DNA of 64,000 nt from contig JAJTUP010000022.1 in NCBI GenBank assembly GCA_021399435.1, positions 744,001 to 808,000 of the forward strand, read 5' to 3'. The DNA is from Diaporthe sp. PMI_573. Lineage: Eukaryota > Ascomycota > Sordariomycetes > Diaporthales > Diaporthaceae. The notes beneath the pieces were generated by a model. It saw only the letters and a list, made by a program, of their open reading frames with translations, ran no database searches and was not told the origin of the DNA. The position numbers and the translations under genes are program-made. This document shows, piece by piece, positions 1 through 12,800 of this stretch. Position 1 is the stretch's first letter, and each line of letters opens with the position of its first letter.

Positions 1-859
1 CGAGTAAGGAAGGGGTGGGTTTCTTTGGTTTCTGGGAAAGGGGGATTGACACGGACTGCATGATAAATTGATTGGTTTCGGCGTTGGTCAGGAATGTGTG
101 AGCCACGGTAGCACATTTGCCAAATCGAAAAAGAACATGGAATTCTTTAATGACTCTTCACACATGAAAACGCCTGTCCGGTACTGTGATCATCTTTGCC
201 CTCTAGCTGAGCCTGCTCTGGCAGCGGAGGGTTTGTGTTGGTGGGGAATATCAGGTCAAACGTCCAGCGAGATTCGCTATAAAGAAACTGAATCCAATCA
301 CATACTTATACTGGCCATGGGTAAATCTCGAGGTGTGAAATCGTTATCTGCTTCCAGATTGTCTCCTTGACCAGTTGTGCAAAGTCGAGCATCAAGAATC
401 CGGTTGGCAGCCATAGAGCAGAAGTTAGCTGAGCGGTGTGGAGAAGCTCGTCTAGTACCCAGCTCTGAGATGTCGACGATGTAGTTCATACAGCAGAACA
501 TATCTCTCCGTTGCAACTGTGACTTGACGTCTGTAAATGAGATTCACAAGAGACTGCTCGCATGGGTGGAAGACAGTGAAGGTTGGAGTTCATCTTATGG
601 GAGAGCATCATATGCAGCACGACCCGCCGAGACCCCGAGCCCTGCGGGCCAGAGTCAAACAGATACTTGAGGATGGACCGAGTCTAGGTGGGACAAGATT
701 GTGGTGAAGCCAAATGGCTTGCATTTGGACCCAAATACTCGCTGTCACCAGAGACAGAAGGATCATCGTGAATCATGATATATTGACACCTGCTTTACAT
801 CCCGGAAAGTACATGGAAACGCTGGAACGAGACACAATTCCATCCTCCTCGAAACCTTC
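1..859. other. Gene-free left edge
   Basis: I see no credible gene here. The open frames in this stretch are short, lack family resemblance and show no splice-extendable structure. It is the 3' flank of the aminotransferase on the minus strand and probably holds its 3' UTR near 700-859. Confidence 0.5.
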
Positions 860-3008
860 CTAACACCCAAAGTATAATCCCAAATTCCCAATGTCCTCCT
901 CCTCGTCCTCTTGAGCGGCCACAGGCGACTCCTTGATGAGATCCTCCAAGTCCCTGACCTTCTTGATGCTCCAGTACTTCCTCGCACCCTTGACGAACCG
1001 CTCCGAGCACGAGTCGACATTCTCCTCGGTCTCGGCCGCGAAGCACAGCCGGAAGTACTGCCAGCCGACGCTCGTGCGAATCTCCTCGGTGGCGGAGAAC
1101 ATCATGCCGGGGCTGATGAGGACCTTGTAGGGCTTCTTGGTCAGGTAGATGAGCAGGCCCGTAGCCAGGGCTGTACCGTCGACGATGTCCTTGCCGTCGG
1201 AGCTGGCGGCGCCGAAGAGGGGGTGCTTCTCGAAGTGGACGCGTATCCAGACGAACATGCCGCCCCGCGGCCAGGAGAAATCGTACAGCTGCGTCTTGGT
1301 GAGGACGCACAGGTCCGACTCGTGCGGGGACACGGGAGTGCCCTGCTTCACGTACGCGGCTCCCTCGTCCAGGATCCGGCACATGCGGTTCATGCGGCGC
1401 TCGTACTCGCCCCGCAGGCCCTCGATCCACCGCACCCAGCCGCCCGTGTCCCAGCCCGTGAAGGTCGCGCGCTCGCTGGCCTTGCGCAGTGACAGCCACG
1501 ACCGCTCGACCTCGGGCGCCTGCCTGCCGATGATGAGCTCCGCGATCATGCTCTGCACGAAGCCCGAGGGCTGCTGCGTCGAGGCCTCGGCCACGCGCAC
1601 GAACCGCTCGATAAGGTCCGGCTGCGCGGTCACGAAGCCCAGCCGGCACCCCGGCGCGACCGTCTTGGAGAAGGTGTCGAGGCGGATGACGCGGCCGTCG
1701 GTGTCGACTGCGAGGAAGGAGGGGACGAGGGAGTCGATGAAGGGGTAGCCTGAGGACTTCTCGGGCTGGTAAGGTGTGGACAGGGCGTCGGCGACCGGTG
1801 GTTTGTTGCGGGACTTTGCCTCTTCTACGGCGGCAGAAGGGAACTGGAGATACCAGTAAGGGTCGTCCTCGATGATGAGGACGTCGAACTTGGAGGCGAT
1901 GGCGTAGAGCTCCTTACGTCTCTCGAGGGAGAGGAGGATGCCGGTGGGGTTATGTCCCATTCTGGTTTTCGAGTTAGTCACATTGTCACCACATGAAGGA
2001 AGCTGGAGGGGCAACAGTGCTCACGTCACAGTGTACAACAAATGCGGTCTCCGGCCCTTGGAGTAGTCCCAGTTTGTGAGAACATCATCCAGACTCCCCG
2101 GCCCCGTAGCCACCATGCCGCCGCCGTCGGCCTTGACAGGCACGATCTGGACACCCTTGGGCTGTGACTGGCTCAGCACGTTCCCGTACACGAAGGTCTC
2201 ACACAGCAGGCCGGGCCTGTCGCGGACGTCGCCCTTCTCGGGGCTCCAGGGGTCGACGAACAGCTCCAGCGTCTTGGCCATGCCGTCTGTCGCTCCGACG
2301 GTCAGGCAGATGTCGACGCCGCCCTCGTAGGGTACATTGGGGTGCAGCTGCTCGCGGGCGAACTGCCGCAGGTACGAGTACAGCGGTGGGTACCCCTGGG
2401 CCAGGCCATACTGTAACGCTGTTGCGAGGTCGATTTTCTTGCGCGGGTCGGTCTCGTCGGACAGCGCCTTTGGGACGGTGATGTGCGACGCCGCCGCAGG
2501 GTCGGATCCGCCGGAGGAGGAGCCATTGATCTTCAGCGAGGCGGTGGAGGTGGCGAGGTCATCGGCGCCGTTGGGCTTGTTGGGCGAGGGTGTCCATCGC
2601 TCTGGTTTGGCGGTTTGGGCCTCGAGAGTGTCGAATGGGAAGAACCGCAGGTTCGGGAGGCCTGGTTTCAGCTGATCAGTCGTGAACCCAGGGATTTCAG
2701 GCAGTTAAAGAATTAAGCAGAAGTGAAAAAGCGCATAAGGCAATCTAAAACCTTATCGCACATGTAGAGGATAGAGTTCCGGAGGCAACCTTGTATGATG
2801 TATCTAGGGGCGATTCCGTGGAGGAGGGGAAGTGCTTACCACCAGCCAGGTTTCCGATGCCAGGAATTTGGAAGAACTTGTAATACGCCTTCATTGCACT
2901 GGGTATCCGGTGCGCCGTCGTCACGGAGTAGTAGTGACTAAAGTCCTTAGGCTTTGGCTTGCTAGCCATCCCAGCCGAGCCGGCGGCTGTCGCGGAGCTC
3001 GACTCCAT
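860..3008 (-). CDS. Aromatic-type aminotransferase (class I/II, PLP-dependent)
   Basis: The protein is predicted to move an amino group between an aromatic or related amino acid and a 2-oxo acid, like yeast Aro8 and kynurenine/aminoadipate aminotransferases. Three exons (3008..2840, 2661..2025, 1961..860) give 635 aa. The joins rebuild family motifs: GNLAGG-LPNLRFFPFDT across intron 1 and LYTVT-MGHNPTG across intron 2. Visible landmarks are NPTG at about 273-276, the EDDPYWY aspartates near 300 and the PLP lysine in DTFSKTVAPG at about residue 368. A Ser/Gly/Ala-rich insert (about 80-150) makes it longer than the usual roughly 500 aa. No targeting signal is evident, so the cytosol is likely. 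The ATG at 3008 is the first in frame and has a TATA-like stretch 80-90 bp upstream. Family assignment is firm; the substrate is inference. Confidence 0.9.
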
Positions 3009-4784
3009 CGCAACGGTCGAGGCTGAGGTGTGTTTAGCGCGAGCTATGTCGGTACGCGGTTGGGGTTCATGCAGTCCACGTCTGTGGATATATATTATAT
3101 TTCAGGGCACGCTCCGGTAGAACTGTGGCCTAGGCGTGTAGGAATTGGCCACTGATGGAGAGGAAAAGAGAGACATGCTGGCGTCTGAAAGCGAGCGGGT
3201 CGATGACAGCAGTATTGTTGTAGATTACAAATGCGCCTGAAGCTTCCTGTCCGGCAGCTAACGCAAAAGCACACCATTACTGATAAGGCAGCTCCCCCAT
3301 CTTCCTTATCGACGCACCGCGGGGAGAACATCCCGTCTTACTTGGGACCGACAACCGCCCACTGTCATGCTCTGTCCCGACGAGCCGCACTCGAGCTCGT
3401 CTATATCGTGGATTATAACACTGATTTTTTGATTGTCCCTCCCTATTTGTATTCAAAATAAATATGTAACCGGTCATTCCCACGACTTTACGAGACACCG
3501 ACGAGAATCCACTTGGAAACAAAGCGAATCTAAGAGCACGTGGCCGGCCATGTACAGATCCACACCCAGATACAATGCTAGCAGTATATCTAGAGACTCT
3601 TCTCTTCTAAATGTCTTCCTTGACATGATGACATTAGAACGGAGTTGACTAAAGTTTCAATAGTTATCCTCACATATGAAAATACTCCATCTCGAGACAT
3701 TCAATGCATTAATTGCAAGCTTCTGAGTCCACAGATATTCCGTGTGTTCTTCCGTTATGAGACAGCCTGCGGATCCACGCCTCAGCACACAACTACGACT
3801 CCTCATGCCGCCATCTTCCCCCCTTCTGACGTACACCTCCGCGGCAGCTACAGAGCTCCTCCTGACTCAGGGCCGTGTCTAGACGCCGCTCGATGATCTT
3901 TCTGTAGACAATAAATGCCATTGGCTGAGCTGGAGTGCGACTTTTCTGCGGGAGGGCAGTCTCGTGTGCACCGTCGACCGGGCAGGACAAGCTGAAAACG
4001 GCCTGCGGTCATCCTAATCTCCGTCAACAGGATCTCCAGTTTCCCCATTCCGTCGTTTCGTCGTATCTACAGTTTTTTTTTTTTTTTTTTTTGGGTCAGT
4101 TGCCAAAGACATTATTCTGTTTGTACACAAGATCGGACCAAGTTGTAGCTTTGATGAATTCGATGCACTTCGCTGGTGTCGGCAACTGCACACGACATAG
4201 TCACGATCTTGTACCCGCCTTCGGTCACTCCCTGTTGTAGCTATAGCCCCCAGGTCTTGACGTCTTCTGTATATTTTGGGAATGCCACCAAGTCATTATA
4301 CTGCGGCATTCCTTGCGATCCAGAGCTAGTCAGGTGTTTCCTTTGTGCCGTCTACTCCTGCACCCATTTCTCATCCTCTACATTCAGTACACAAGGTCAT
4401 GGCTTTCTTGGGGGCCTGCGTTTCGGTGGGCGAACCAGGCCACTGAATGCTTACCATACAAGCCTTATGTGATACCTGTATCAAGCCTCGAGCAGGGGGT
4501 CTTGAAATCCTTTCACCCGCCTTTTTTGTGCCTGTTATATTGTAAGGCTACGTCCTTGTGGAACACTACATGCCTGACCGGCTGGAAAGAGGTCCTGAGC
4601 GAGCCTGTGAGGCTCTGACAAGGCCCCATAGCGTTATGCCGGCCGGGGTTGGTAGGGTTCGGTCCCGCCGAGCGGCCGAGCGTGGGGTGTAAGCACTAGA
4701 GCCAACGTCTTCCCGGAGGAATGGCCGGCTCCTGACATTTATTCCCTGACCGCTCCCAGGAATACGTAATCCGGACGCTTCCTC
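3009..4784. other. Gene-free interval with a T20 tract
   Basis: About 1.8 kb between two divergently oriented genes. I see no coding region with family resemblance. A run of 20 T lies at 4073-4092. Both promoters must lie here. Confidence 0.5.
3087..3100 (-). promoter_or_regulatory. TATA-like element of the aminotransferase
   Basis: An alternating A/T stretch (TATATATTATAT-like) lies 80-90 bp upstream of the aminotransferase ATG on the minus strand. Position and composition fit a core promoter; no experimental support is visible. Confidence 0.35.
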
Positions 4785-6501
4785 TTGGAGTTCACCTTTT
4801 CGTCTTGTGTGAGACTTTGTATGGTCGATATTGACACAAAATCTCAGGCGACAAAGGTCCATTTTTTGCGGAACATGCGAGGCAAAGCCAGGGTCAAAGA
4901 GGAGTCTACGCCAAGCCCAGGCAACATTCAGGATTGCAATGGCATACAGTTTGCTTTGGGAACCAAGGGCTCAAAGTCTAGGTGGGCTACGAATGATGAT
5001 TGGAGCCGTCACAAAGCTACAATCAAGAGACTGTATCTCACAGAGAACAAACCTTTATGGGATGTTCAGGACATAATGCGCACCGAATACTCTTTCAATG
5101 CAACGTAAGCTCTCTTTCTTCTGTGTCAGCCAGTTTTATAATTCTCTACTTCTCCATGTTAGTCTTTGCTAACTACATGCTTAGTCAATCAATGTACAAG
5201 AAACGCCTGAGATCATGGGCTTGTTCGAAATATACAAGAACAAGTCCGCGTCCTGAGCAATATTCAATCTCCTGGTCGGCCTCAGCTTTGGTCATCAAAT
5301 CACCGGAAATTTTCCGTGTTCCAGAAACTATCCTGCTCGGAATTCAAGATTATGTCAACGAAAGGAGAGATAACGAAAATTCGCGGAAAGCCGTCCAATG
5401 TCAGGTTGCTATATTGCCCGCGCAAGCACACAACCACACCAAACACGCCCTTTGCCGCTCGACGCTCGACGCGGTCTTTTCGAACGCCAAAACGGGCATG
5501 GACATCGAGACATTCTCCAAATCGGCAGCCGACTTCATCAATTCGGTGGAGGCTTCTCGCGAGCTACTAGCGGAGCACTCTATGGAGGATGCCTTCTCCG
5601 AGTTGCGGCGCCTGCCAGCCAAGATACAGGTCTTGCTACGAGACGAGCCTCACCATGTCCTGCACGGTCTTTTCTTCGCAATCATCAAGATGAACTGGGA
5701 TGGGGATGACTCCGACCCTGGAAACGGCATCCTGAGGGCCCTTCTGGCATACATTGCAGCCTCCGCAGCGGATTCCTCACTCGCCTGGCCGGAAACTTAC
5801 CCGCTGCGTCGGATAATGGAGGGATTCTCTAGAATGGGGAATCAGGCTGACTTGGTCGAGGTGACAATAAAGTGCTGGAAATACTTTTTGGACAAGTCGC
5901 GGCCACCCGGAGACGAAACAGCCGGCGGTTCTTGCGTCATTTCATCGTTCAGCATGCCGCGCAACTTCGAAAACATTGCGGAGACACATGAGCTACCAAA
6001 GCAGTCCCCTCAGACTTTTATTCCTGCATATAAGCGTCTTGGTATTGACAAACGCAGGGCGCGGTAAGACTTTCCTGTGTTATCTATCCATTTCCCCAGC
6101 GTCGCTACTTGCGTGGCATTTGTCTCAGGAGCCACACATGTCTCATTCACAGAACTGACCTGTGAACGAGTAGACTGCAACGTCGCAAGAGAGAAAAGGA
6201 GCGATCGAAATGCGAGGACACGTCCGCTCGAGAGAATGCCGTATTCAAGGGCCAGAGGTATCTGGCAAGTGCTTACGAGGAGACGGGCCTGAAGGACTGT
6301 CTTAGCCTCTACTTGAATGGGCTCGTCAAGGAGGCAGTATCTAGAGCCCAAAGTTCAGAAGATATGCGCTTGGTGGTGCTTCGCATGTGCCGGCTTGAAC
6401 ACCTGCTGTCACAGTGGGGCGATGAGGAGAACACGCAATATGCGCGTCGAAACCTTGTCATGTTCGGCGGTGCCGAGTATTACAAGATATTGGAGGAATG
6501 A
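4785..6501 (+). CDS. Clr5-domain protein
   Basis: Three exons (4785..5104, 5185..6063, 6174..6501) give 508 aa from the first ATG of the open frame; a later start (for example the methionine near 4876) is possible because nothing before the Clr5 domain is conserved. The Clr5 module (about residues 65-115) reads RWATNDDWSRHKATIKRLYL, then the F-N-A-T/Q-S-M-Y-K-K-R-L-R-S-W end that is rebuilt across intron 1, which has a GCTAAC branch site. The rest is helical and matches the second Clr5 protein in this window (15.1-16.6 kb), for example LPAKIQVLL against APVELKVLL and the C-terminal LLSQWGDEE against WLMEWGETE. Clr5 domains are common in fungal proteins of unknown, possibly DNA-related, function. 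I cannot assign a pathway. Exon 3 begins with a basic stretch (RLQRRKREKERSK) that could act in nuclear import. Confidence 0.8.
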
Positions 6502-7502
6502 AGAAGCTTTTAGGGCATAATGCACTGTCGTGCGCTCCGTAATTGGGAACTTGGAGTCAAGAGCAAGATGCGAAAGGACTCGTCAGGCTGCTCAGATCCT
6601 AGCTTCAGAGTTCCGGCTGTGTAAAGATAGTATCAAAAAGGGATTTCTTCCTCGAACCACTGACTGGCATTGTTTTAGCGTATTATCTGTATATTCGTTG
6701 TCAATAGAAGACTGTCCTCTACCACACATGACACTTGAGTGATACACATTTTCTACTATCAAAATTCGGAACAAAGGTACGCAACGTGTTTGAAACAGAT
6801 AGACGATGAAAACTGCTTTAGATTACTCTACAGGCTAGACCAATCACAGGTTTCCCCAAGGAGGGATGAAGACATCAGCAAAATTATCGAAGATGGCACC
6901 CCTGGGCTTGCATTTAAGAAAGGCTTGCCTGTCACAGTGCTGGAGGATAGGTCATGGTTGATAACTTGTTGTTGTGCAAGGAGAGGCAGACTAGAAGTTA
7001 CAAGTCGCCATTGAAGCTAAAGTGTTTATAGAGCGGGCCACAGTAGCTTGGTGGGTACCGTGACATGCCTGAGATTTCGTGGGTACAACTTCATGAGACC
7101 GGCCCTTTCAGAGGACCACCTTTCGAATTGCGTGTGTGTACCTCGAGTGGTCTGGCTCCCCTCACTATATCAGGCACTGGTGGCCGCACAGTGGATTGCT
7201 ATGGCTATGCATTACCTACCTGGGAAGGCATTCTCTCTGCAAGTGTAAATGCCAGGAACTTAATTGTATGGACTGAAAATACACCCCCAGCTACCACTCG
7301 TAAGGTGCAGGAACAGATCTGAACGCGGACCGAGTGCAGAGTGTATACTTGAGAATGAAGTCAAGGAGCTTTTGCCGTCGCTTCACAGCCAGGAATGTGT
7401 TCGTGTGCCCAAAAGCAGTGCTGTTGAGACGGCATATGATAAACTTCCCTTCTATGAACTCGATCTATCTGAGAATCTACTCACTACTAGTTACATAGCT
7501 GT
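6502..7502. other. Convergent 3' flanks
   Basis: About 1 kb between the 3' ends of the Clr5 gene (+) and the monooxygenase (-). Only short open frames without recognisable content are present. Confidence 0.5.
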
Positions 7503-9072
7503 CTATACGATATCCTGCTTATCGACGTCGCTTTCAGGGTCATACGAGAACCCAAGTTCCTTCAGTGACTTCGCCTTCCGCCCAGTTTTCTCAAACTCGA
7601 GCTTAGCTTCGACGTAGATACCGCGTGCCCACTTCTGCTCGGCGTTCCACACTGGTGGCACTTTGCCCTTACTGCTGCTGGACTTCTTGACCCAGTCGTG
7701 GAACTCATCAAGAAGGTTGGCATCGCCAAGCTTGGGGAAGACGTGAAAAGACTTGCCGTGCCTCTTCGCTTCCTCCTCTTCCCACCGCGACATTTCTTTC
7801 ACTGAAGGCAATGCCAAGGAGTTCGACCAGACCCTGGCGAAAGCGGCAGCATGTGCTTCAGAAACGGGGAAGGGAACGACCCTGATGGGTAGACCGGGGA
7901 AGACCAAAGTGGGGTGGTCGATGTTGAACAAATGTTTGTACAGGCCGTACACCCTTGCTCCGTTCGACACCAGCCCGGGGATCAGGCCTTCCAAGAAAGG
8001 GAAGCTGAACAGATACCCCGTGCAGTATAATATGGCGTCAAAATCCTTCTCCACCCTACCATCGGTGAACCTGACACCCCTCTGCTCTACGAGGAACTCC
8101 TCTATCGCAGGCACCTCCTCGGCGCGGACATGCTCCAAGTTCTCATCAGGAGTGGACTCATGCACAGACAGAAGGAGGGGGCTCTTGCTGTGCCGGCTGA
8201 TCTGAGAGGCGATGTCAAGGCCGGAAGATGCGTTGCCCACGACCAGCACCTTCTTCCCGGCATAGTCCTCGGGCACGCGGTACGTCTTAGCGTGAGAGAT
8301 CACTCCCGGGTGAGCGGCGTTAAAATCTGCGATGTTCTTGACGTCTGGGATGAATGGGGTTGCATAATGTCCGTTGGCCACCACCACAGCATCAAAGGTG
8401 TGCCTCGATTTCTGACCATCTAGAAGGTTCTCGGTCTCGACGTCCCATCGGTCATGACTCCTCCCTTCCCGTCTGAGTGAGACCTTCTTGACCTGGGTTG
8501 AAAAGCGGATAAGGTGGCGAACGTCTTGCGAATATTGCACGAGGTATTCCTGCACGGCTTGGCGGGACGGGAAGATCAGCCCATCATGAGGAAAGTCCTG
8601 GTCTCCATACTTCACTTCACGTGGGAGTCAGTACATTTTTGGAGCAGATGTCTTCAGACACGACATCTGCCTGAGAGGCAATATTTCCCGGCACAAACGG
8701 CCACCCGACCAATATCCCAAGAGACGCAAGGAAAGCAAGGAGGCAATGGGAAATTTCCATACTGATGGTCCAAGGGATGTTGGTATTCAGAAGCTCATAC
8801 ATCGGCGAAGCGAATACCGGTGCGTCGGTGTCTGGTCTTTTGACCGGGGCATCCGGAGGGCAGAAAGGGCTCACTTGAGGGACATGTTGACTTGATGTAG
8901 GCTCTCGACTGTAATACCACACGCCCCCCACTTCAGGGTTCTGTTCGAAGACGACCACTGAGTCGAAAGCCTGCTGCGCGACAAGGTACTTTGCTGCGGA
9001 AAGTCCACATGGGCCTGCGCCAATGATTGCGATGTTCTTCACGTCGAACGGTCCGGAGTCAACAGAACCCAT
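7503..9072 (-). CDS. Flavin-containing monooxygenase (FMO-like)
   Basis: The enzyme is predicted to use FAD and NADPH to oxygenate a nucleophilic N, S or other soft centre of a small molecule. Two exons (9072..8763, 8614..7503) give 473 aa; the join gives NTNIPWTI-MKYGDQDFP, a conserved FMO stretch. The FAD-binding motif GAGPCG is at about residues 18-23. The FMO-type stretch VVVANGHYATPFIPD follows, then the NADPH fold VVGNASSGLDIA and the C-terminal YCTGY, the counterpart of FATGY. The C-terminus is rich in Lys and Glu. The ATG at 9072 sits in a good context (CCACCATGG), and a TATA-like stretch lies near 9309-9320. It starts head to head with the telomere-protein gene 750 bp away. Nothing around it suggests a biosynthetic cluster, so the substrate is unknown. 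Confidence 0.9.
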
Positions 9073-9826
9073 GGTGGAGTGTGGCCGTGTTGGGCAGGGA
9101 GGAGTAGAGCTCAAAAAGCCGCGTTGTATAGGCAGGAGGAGTGGGCGTCTTGTTGATGAGCGCCTAACACAACTGAAGAAGTACGAAGAATGATGCGTAG
9201 GCAAGAAGAAATGCCCGTCACTGATCGGGGGAAAGCCAGATTTATCTCCTGACGCAAATGTTGGGAATGCAGACACGGTCCAGAAAAACAAGGGGCCGGA
9301 GCCGCGAGGTATATATGTATAAACTGAAGGAGGAGTTGTGAGAAAAGTCAAAAGCGAAGCGAATGATTTAGTAATTCTTCTGGGTGACCACGTCGGATGC
9401 GTGGCGTGACGATTGGGTTGACGTGCTCGCCGTATCGGACTGTCGCGACTCAGCCGGGCCGGAGTGGTGGATCCAGTCCTGTTCGGCAGCGCCCACCGGA
9501 CCCCACACCTACCGCCTTCTCCCTTGAGCCGAATTCAGGCGGGTTCCCATGTGCTTAGGTACTTTCCCAGATGCCAAGGTGCCCAAGTACCCAAGTACCT
9601 GCCCGCCAAGCACTGACAAGCTCCCTAGCTCTGCTCCTGGTCGCGAACCGAGACATGGATCTCAAGCTGCTCTGTTTTCGACCTCCAATGACGGAACCGG
9701 CGCGACGGTTCATTTAAAACCCCGACACTCGTCCGATGCCCGATGCATCTCGTCCTCCTCTACCCTCCTGAGCGATGATCTAGCCGTCGATCCTTTCCAT
9801 CGCAGTTCGACGCCGCGTCCGTTACG
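9073..9826. promoter_or_regulatory. Shared divergent promoter region
   Basis: This 754-bp gap separates the start codons of the FMO gene (-) and the telomere-protein gene (+). A TATATATGTATAAA-like stretch at 9309-9324 lies about 240 bp upstream of the FMO start. Short direct repeats of AAGTACC occur at 9589-9600. Confidence 0.45.
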
Positions 9827-12800
9827 ATGGCAACTGCAGATGGAGACATTGAGCACTTGCTCGCGACAAAGACAGCGACGCCAATCGCACAACTGGGCCC
9901 AGAACTCCCCGATCAGGAGACTCGAAAAGTAAACGGGGAAGTCACAATCACTTGGCCGTTCAGCTCTGTCAGCAAGAGCGTTGCCTTCCTGCTCGCCGAG
10001 CCAGACTTCCGATTGCGACGCGACAAAGGACAAGTGCGCGTGCAGCTCAATGGCCCTAGCGCCGAGGCCGTTGGGGCCCTGGAGCTCGGGAGCGGTGATG
10101 AGGTGACCTTGGGTTTGGAAGGCGTGGAGTGGGCTAGGGATGAGGAGCCTGCGCGACCACCTGGCTCCCGGTCGGACTGGCAGCTGAAGTTCGTGGGGAA
10201 GCTTACGCTCAAGGTGGGACGACTTGGATCTGCTCCAGCGAGTCTTCTTCTTACAATACATCACAGGTCACACTTGGCGAATCTCAAGAAACAAACTTCA
10301 TCAGCATAGACCAGCCCGTCCCTATCGAGCCCGAAGAGGCATTTGAGCCCATCCCGTTCGCCGAGATCGACACCACCCTTTTCGACGATGAGCCCGTCAT
10401 GCAGAATAGCGCGGGACCTGCAGTCAACGAGTACGCGTCACCGATATTTATGAAGAGGTCGAGAGCTTCGTATGCTCCCCTGTTCGAATTTGACCTCGAC
10501 GAAGAATTGGAGGCGGATGGAGGGAGGAGAGGCAAGGGTCGCAAGCGGCCTAGATATTCTGTGCAGAACGGCAGGTGGAGGTATCGTGAGGAAAGCAGCA
10601 GTCCTGAGCCCGAGATACCTCAAGATTTTTCTTCGCCTTCCTCGGCACAAGACGGTGATGTCATTATGCAGGACGTACCATCGAAGCCTCAGATGGCGGA
10701 TGGGGCTTGCCAAACTGTCGAGCTGGAACTTCCACCGCCGCCCAAGAGTGTAGAAAATACGCCGACCAGGACTTCCAGCGGGGCACGACCCTCGTCGCCG
10801 CCCAAGAGTGGAAGATTACCAGGCCAATACATGGGCGCCACCACTGACGCGGGCGTCCAAGCGTCGACGTCGAGTCTTCAGGCTGCGGAAACTGCCCAAC
10901 AAGAGCCGCCTCCCACGGCTGGGCGAGCTACAGCCAGCCTCTTTGATCCGGCCCCTAGCACTTCCGGATTCTCTGAGCCCAATGCAAGCTTCCAAGCAGG
11001 TTTTGGAATGCCTCAAAGCGTGCCTTCCTATACGCAAAGTCACCAGGGGACGCAGCCGCCACACCATCTTGGGGGGAACGCAGCGCCTAGTCAGCCTGGG
11101 TTTGGCCAACCCACCCATTCTCAGACTATGTTCGGCCAGTCTGCGTTTGGTCAGAATGTTTTTGGTCAACCGCCGAGTTTTGGTGCAGGGTTTGGTCAAC
11201 CGTCGAACGTAGCTGCTGGGTTTGGCAACATGGGAAGGCCCTCGGCGGAGTCGGTGAGATTTCGGTTCGGCGAGCAACCGCAATCTATATTTGGCGGTAT
11301 GCCATACGTATCCTCACAGACACAATTCAGTCATCACGAGGCTCACTATCCATCGGAGGCATACCCTGGTCCGCAGCAACCATCGGCTTCCGCGTCACCA
11401 CCTTCGCATCGTTCCAGCAAGCATGCTTTGCAGCATTCTCAACCCAACCAGGCCGTGGACGAGACTCATATCCACGCGCCTGAGTCTCAGATTGGCAACA
11501 ATGGGGCGCCGCTATGGGCGGCCCGGCCCCAACCATCGGGCCCGTGGCACGCTGGTAACTATGCTAACAACCCCGAGGAATTACTTTCCGACAGTAGTGC
11601 GCCAGTGGGAACGCCTCCAGGCATGATTCCGCCCGGAGTAGAAGATGGGACCAGAAACTCGGATGAGATGAGGGAGCAAGGGATTCTATCGCAGCCGGTC
11701 TTCGAGCAAGGCATTCCACGGGAAGCTCTCCCGCATGGCCGAGAATCTTCGGCCGACGACGATGAAGACTCGATGGACGGCGATGAGCGGGCAGACTACG
11801 ATGAGGATGAGAAAGGGAACGACTATGACATGAGGAATTATGATCGTATTTCCGACGACGAGGAGGACTTTGGTGACGAAAGGGGAGGGCCTCTGCCCGA
11901 TGAGGACCTACTAGAAGAGGACGAAGAGTTCGATGAGGACGAGGAGGACTATGACGAGGAGGAGGACTACGAGGAAGACGACCCCGCAGGTCAAAACGCC
12001 TATCAACAACCAATAGTGCAAACGGCTCCGCTACCTCAGGTCCCGAAACAGCCCATCATCATCGACTTGCTCTCAGACTCGGACGACGACGAAGAACAAG
12101 CACCTCCGCCGCCGCTCAAGAGCCAACTTGGACGCCAACAAATGGACGGTATCGCTAAGTCCGAGCCCGAAAATGTTCACAGAGGACATCCGGCGGCAGG
12201 TTCGCTAGCTTCCGGCCTTCAACCTCGCCAAGCACCCGCTGAGTCCGAGCAAGAATCCGACAGATCCACAGAGGAAGAGGACAACGAGCAAGAGGATGAA
12301 GAGGGACAGTCGCTCGCTGACGAGGAAGGAAGTAGCGAACCTGAAAATGAAGAAGCAAGTGGAGATGACGGCGATATGGATGTGGATGAACCAACTGACG
12401 CCGAGGAGAGCAATGACGCGGAACCGACCAGCGAGATTGAGGTACCGTATCGCTCGATCGCCAACGCACCGCAGGTGGAGGAGGCGAATTCGAGCCCGGG
12501 CCAGTCGCGTAGACAAAAGCAAGTCGGTGAAGGCTCCAACCTCAAGGAGGCTGCTGCAAAGGTGGATTCCACACTTGAAAACACTCAACAAGCGCAAGGA
12601 AAGGCCGGACCAGTACTCGATAAGGAAGTTGATGAGATCAGTGAGGATGAAAACGAGGCAGACGAAAGGGCCAAACCCCATCAACCGGCGCCAATCGAAC
12701 TGGGGGCGACCTTTCAGACGCAATCGGGGGATGTAGCTGCATCTTTTGAGACGCAAGTCATGGGTTCAACTGCATCCAACATGACCTCTTCTCCACCCGG

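Noticed and set aside
795..1649. 284-codon minus frame overlapping the aminotransferase
   Set aside because: It lies inside the conserved third exon in another frame and has no family match.
2662..2839. Aminotransferase intron 1 as a sixth introner copy
   Set aside because: It has a similar CTCCTCCACGGA stretch near the donor, but is 178 nt long and lacks the TTCATG, TGGAATG and GTAGCAGG blocks.
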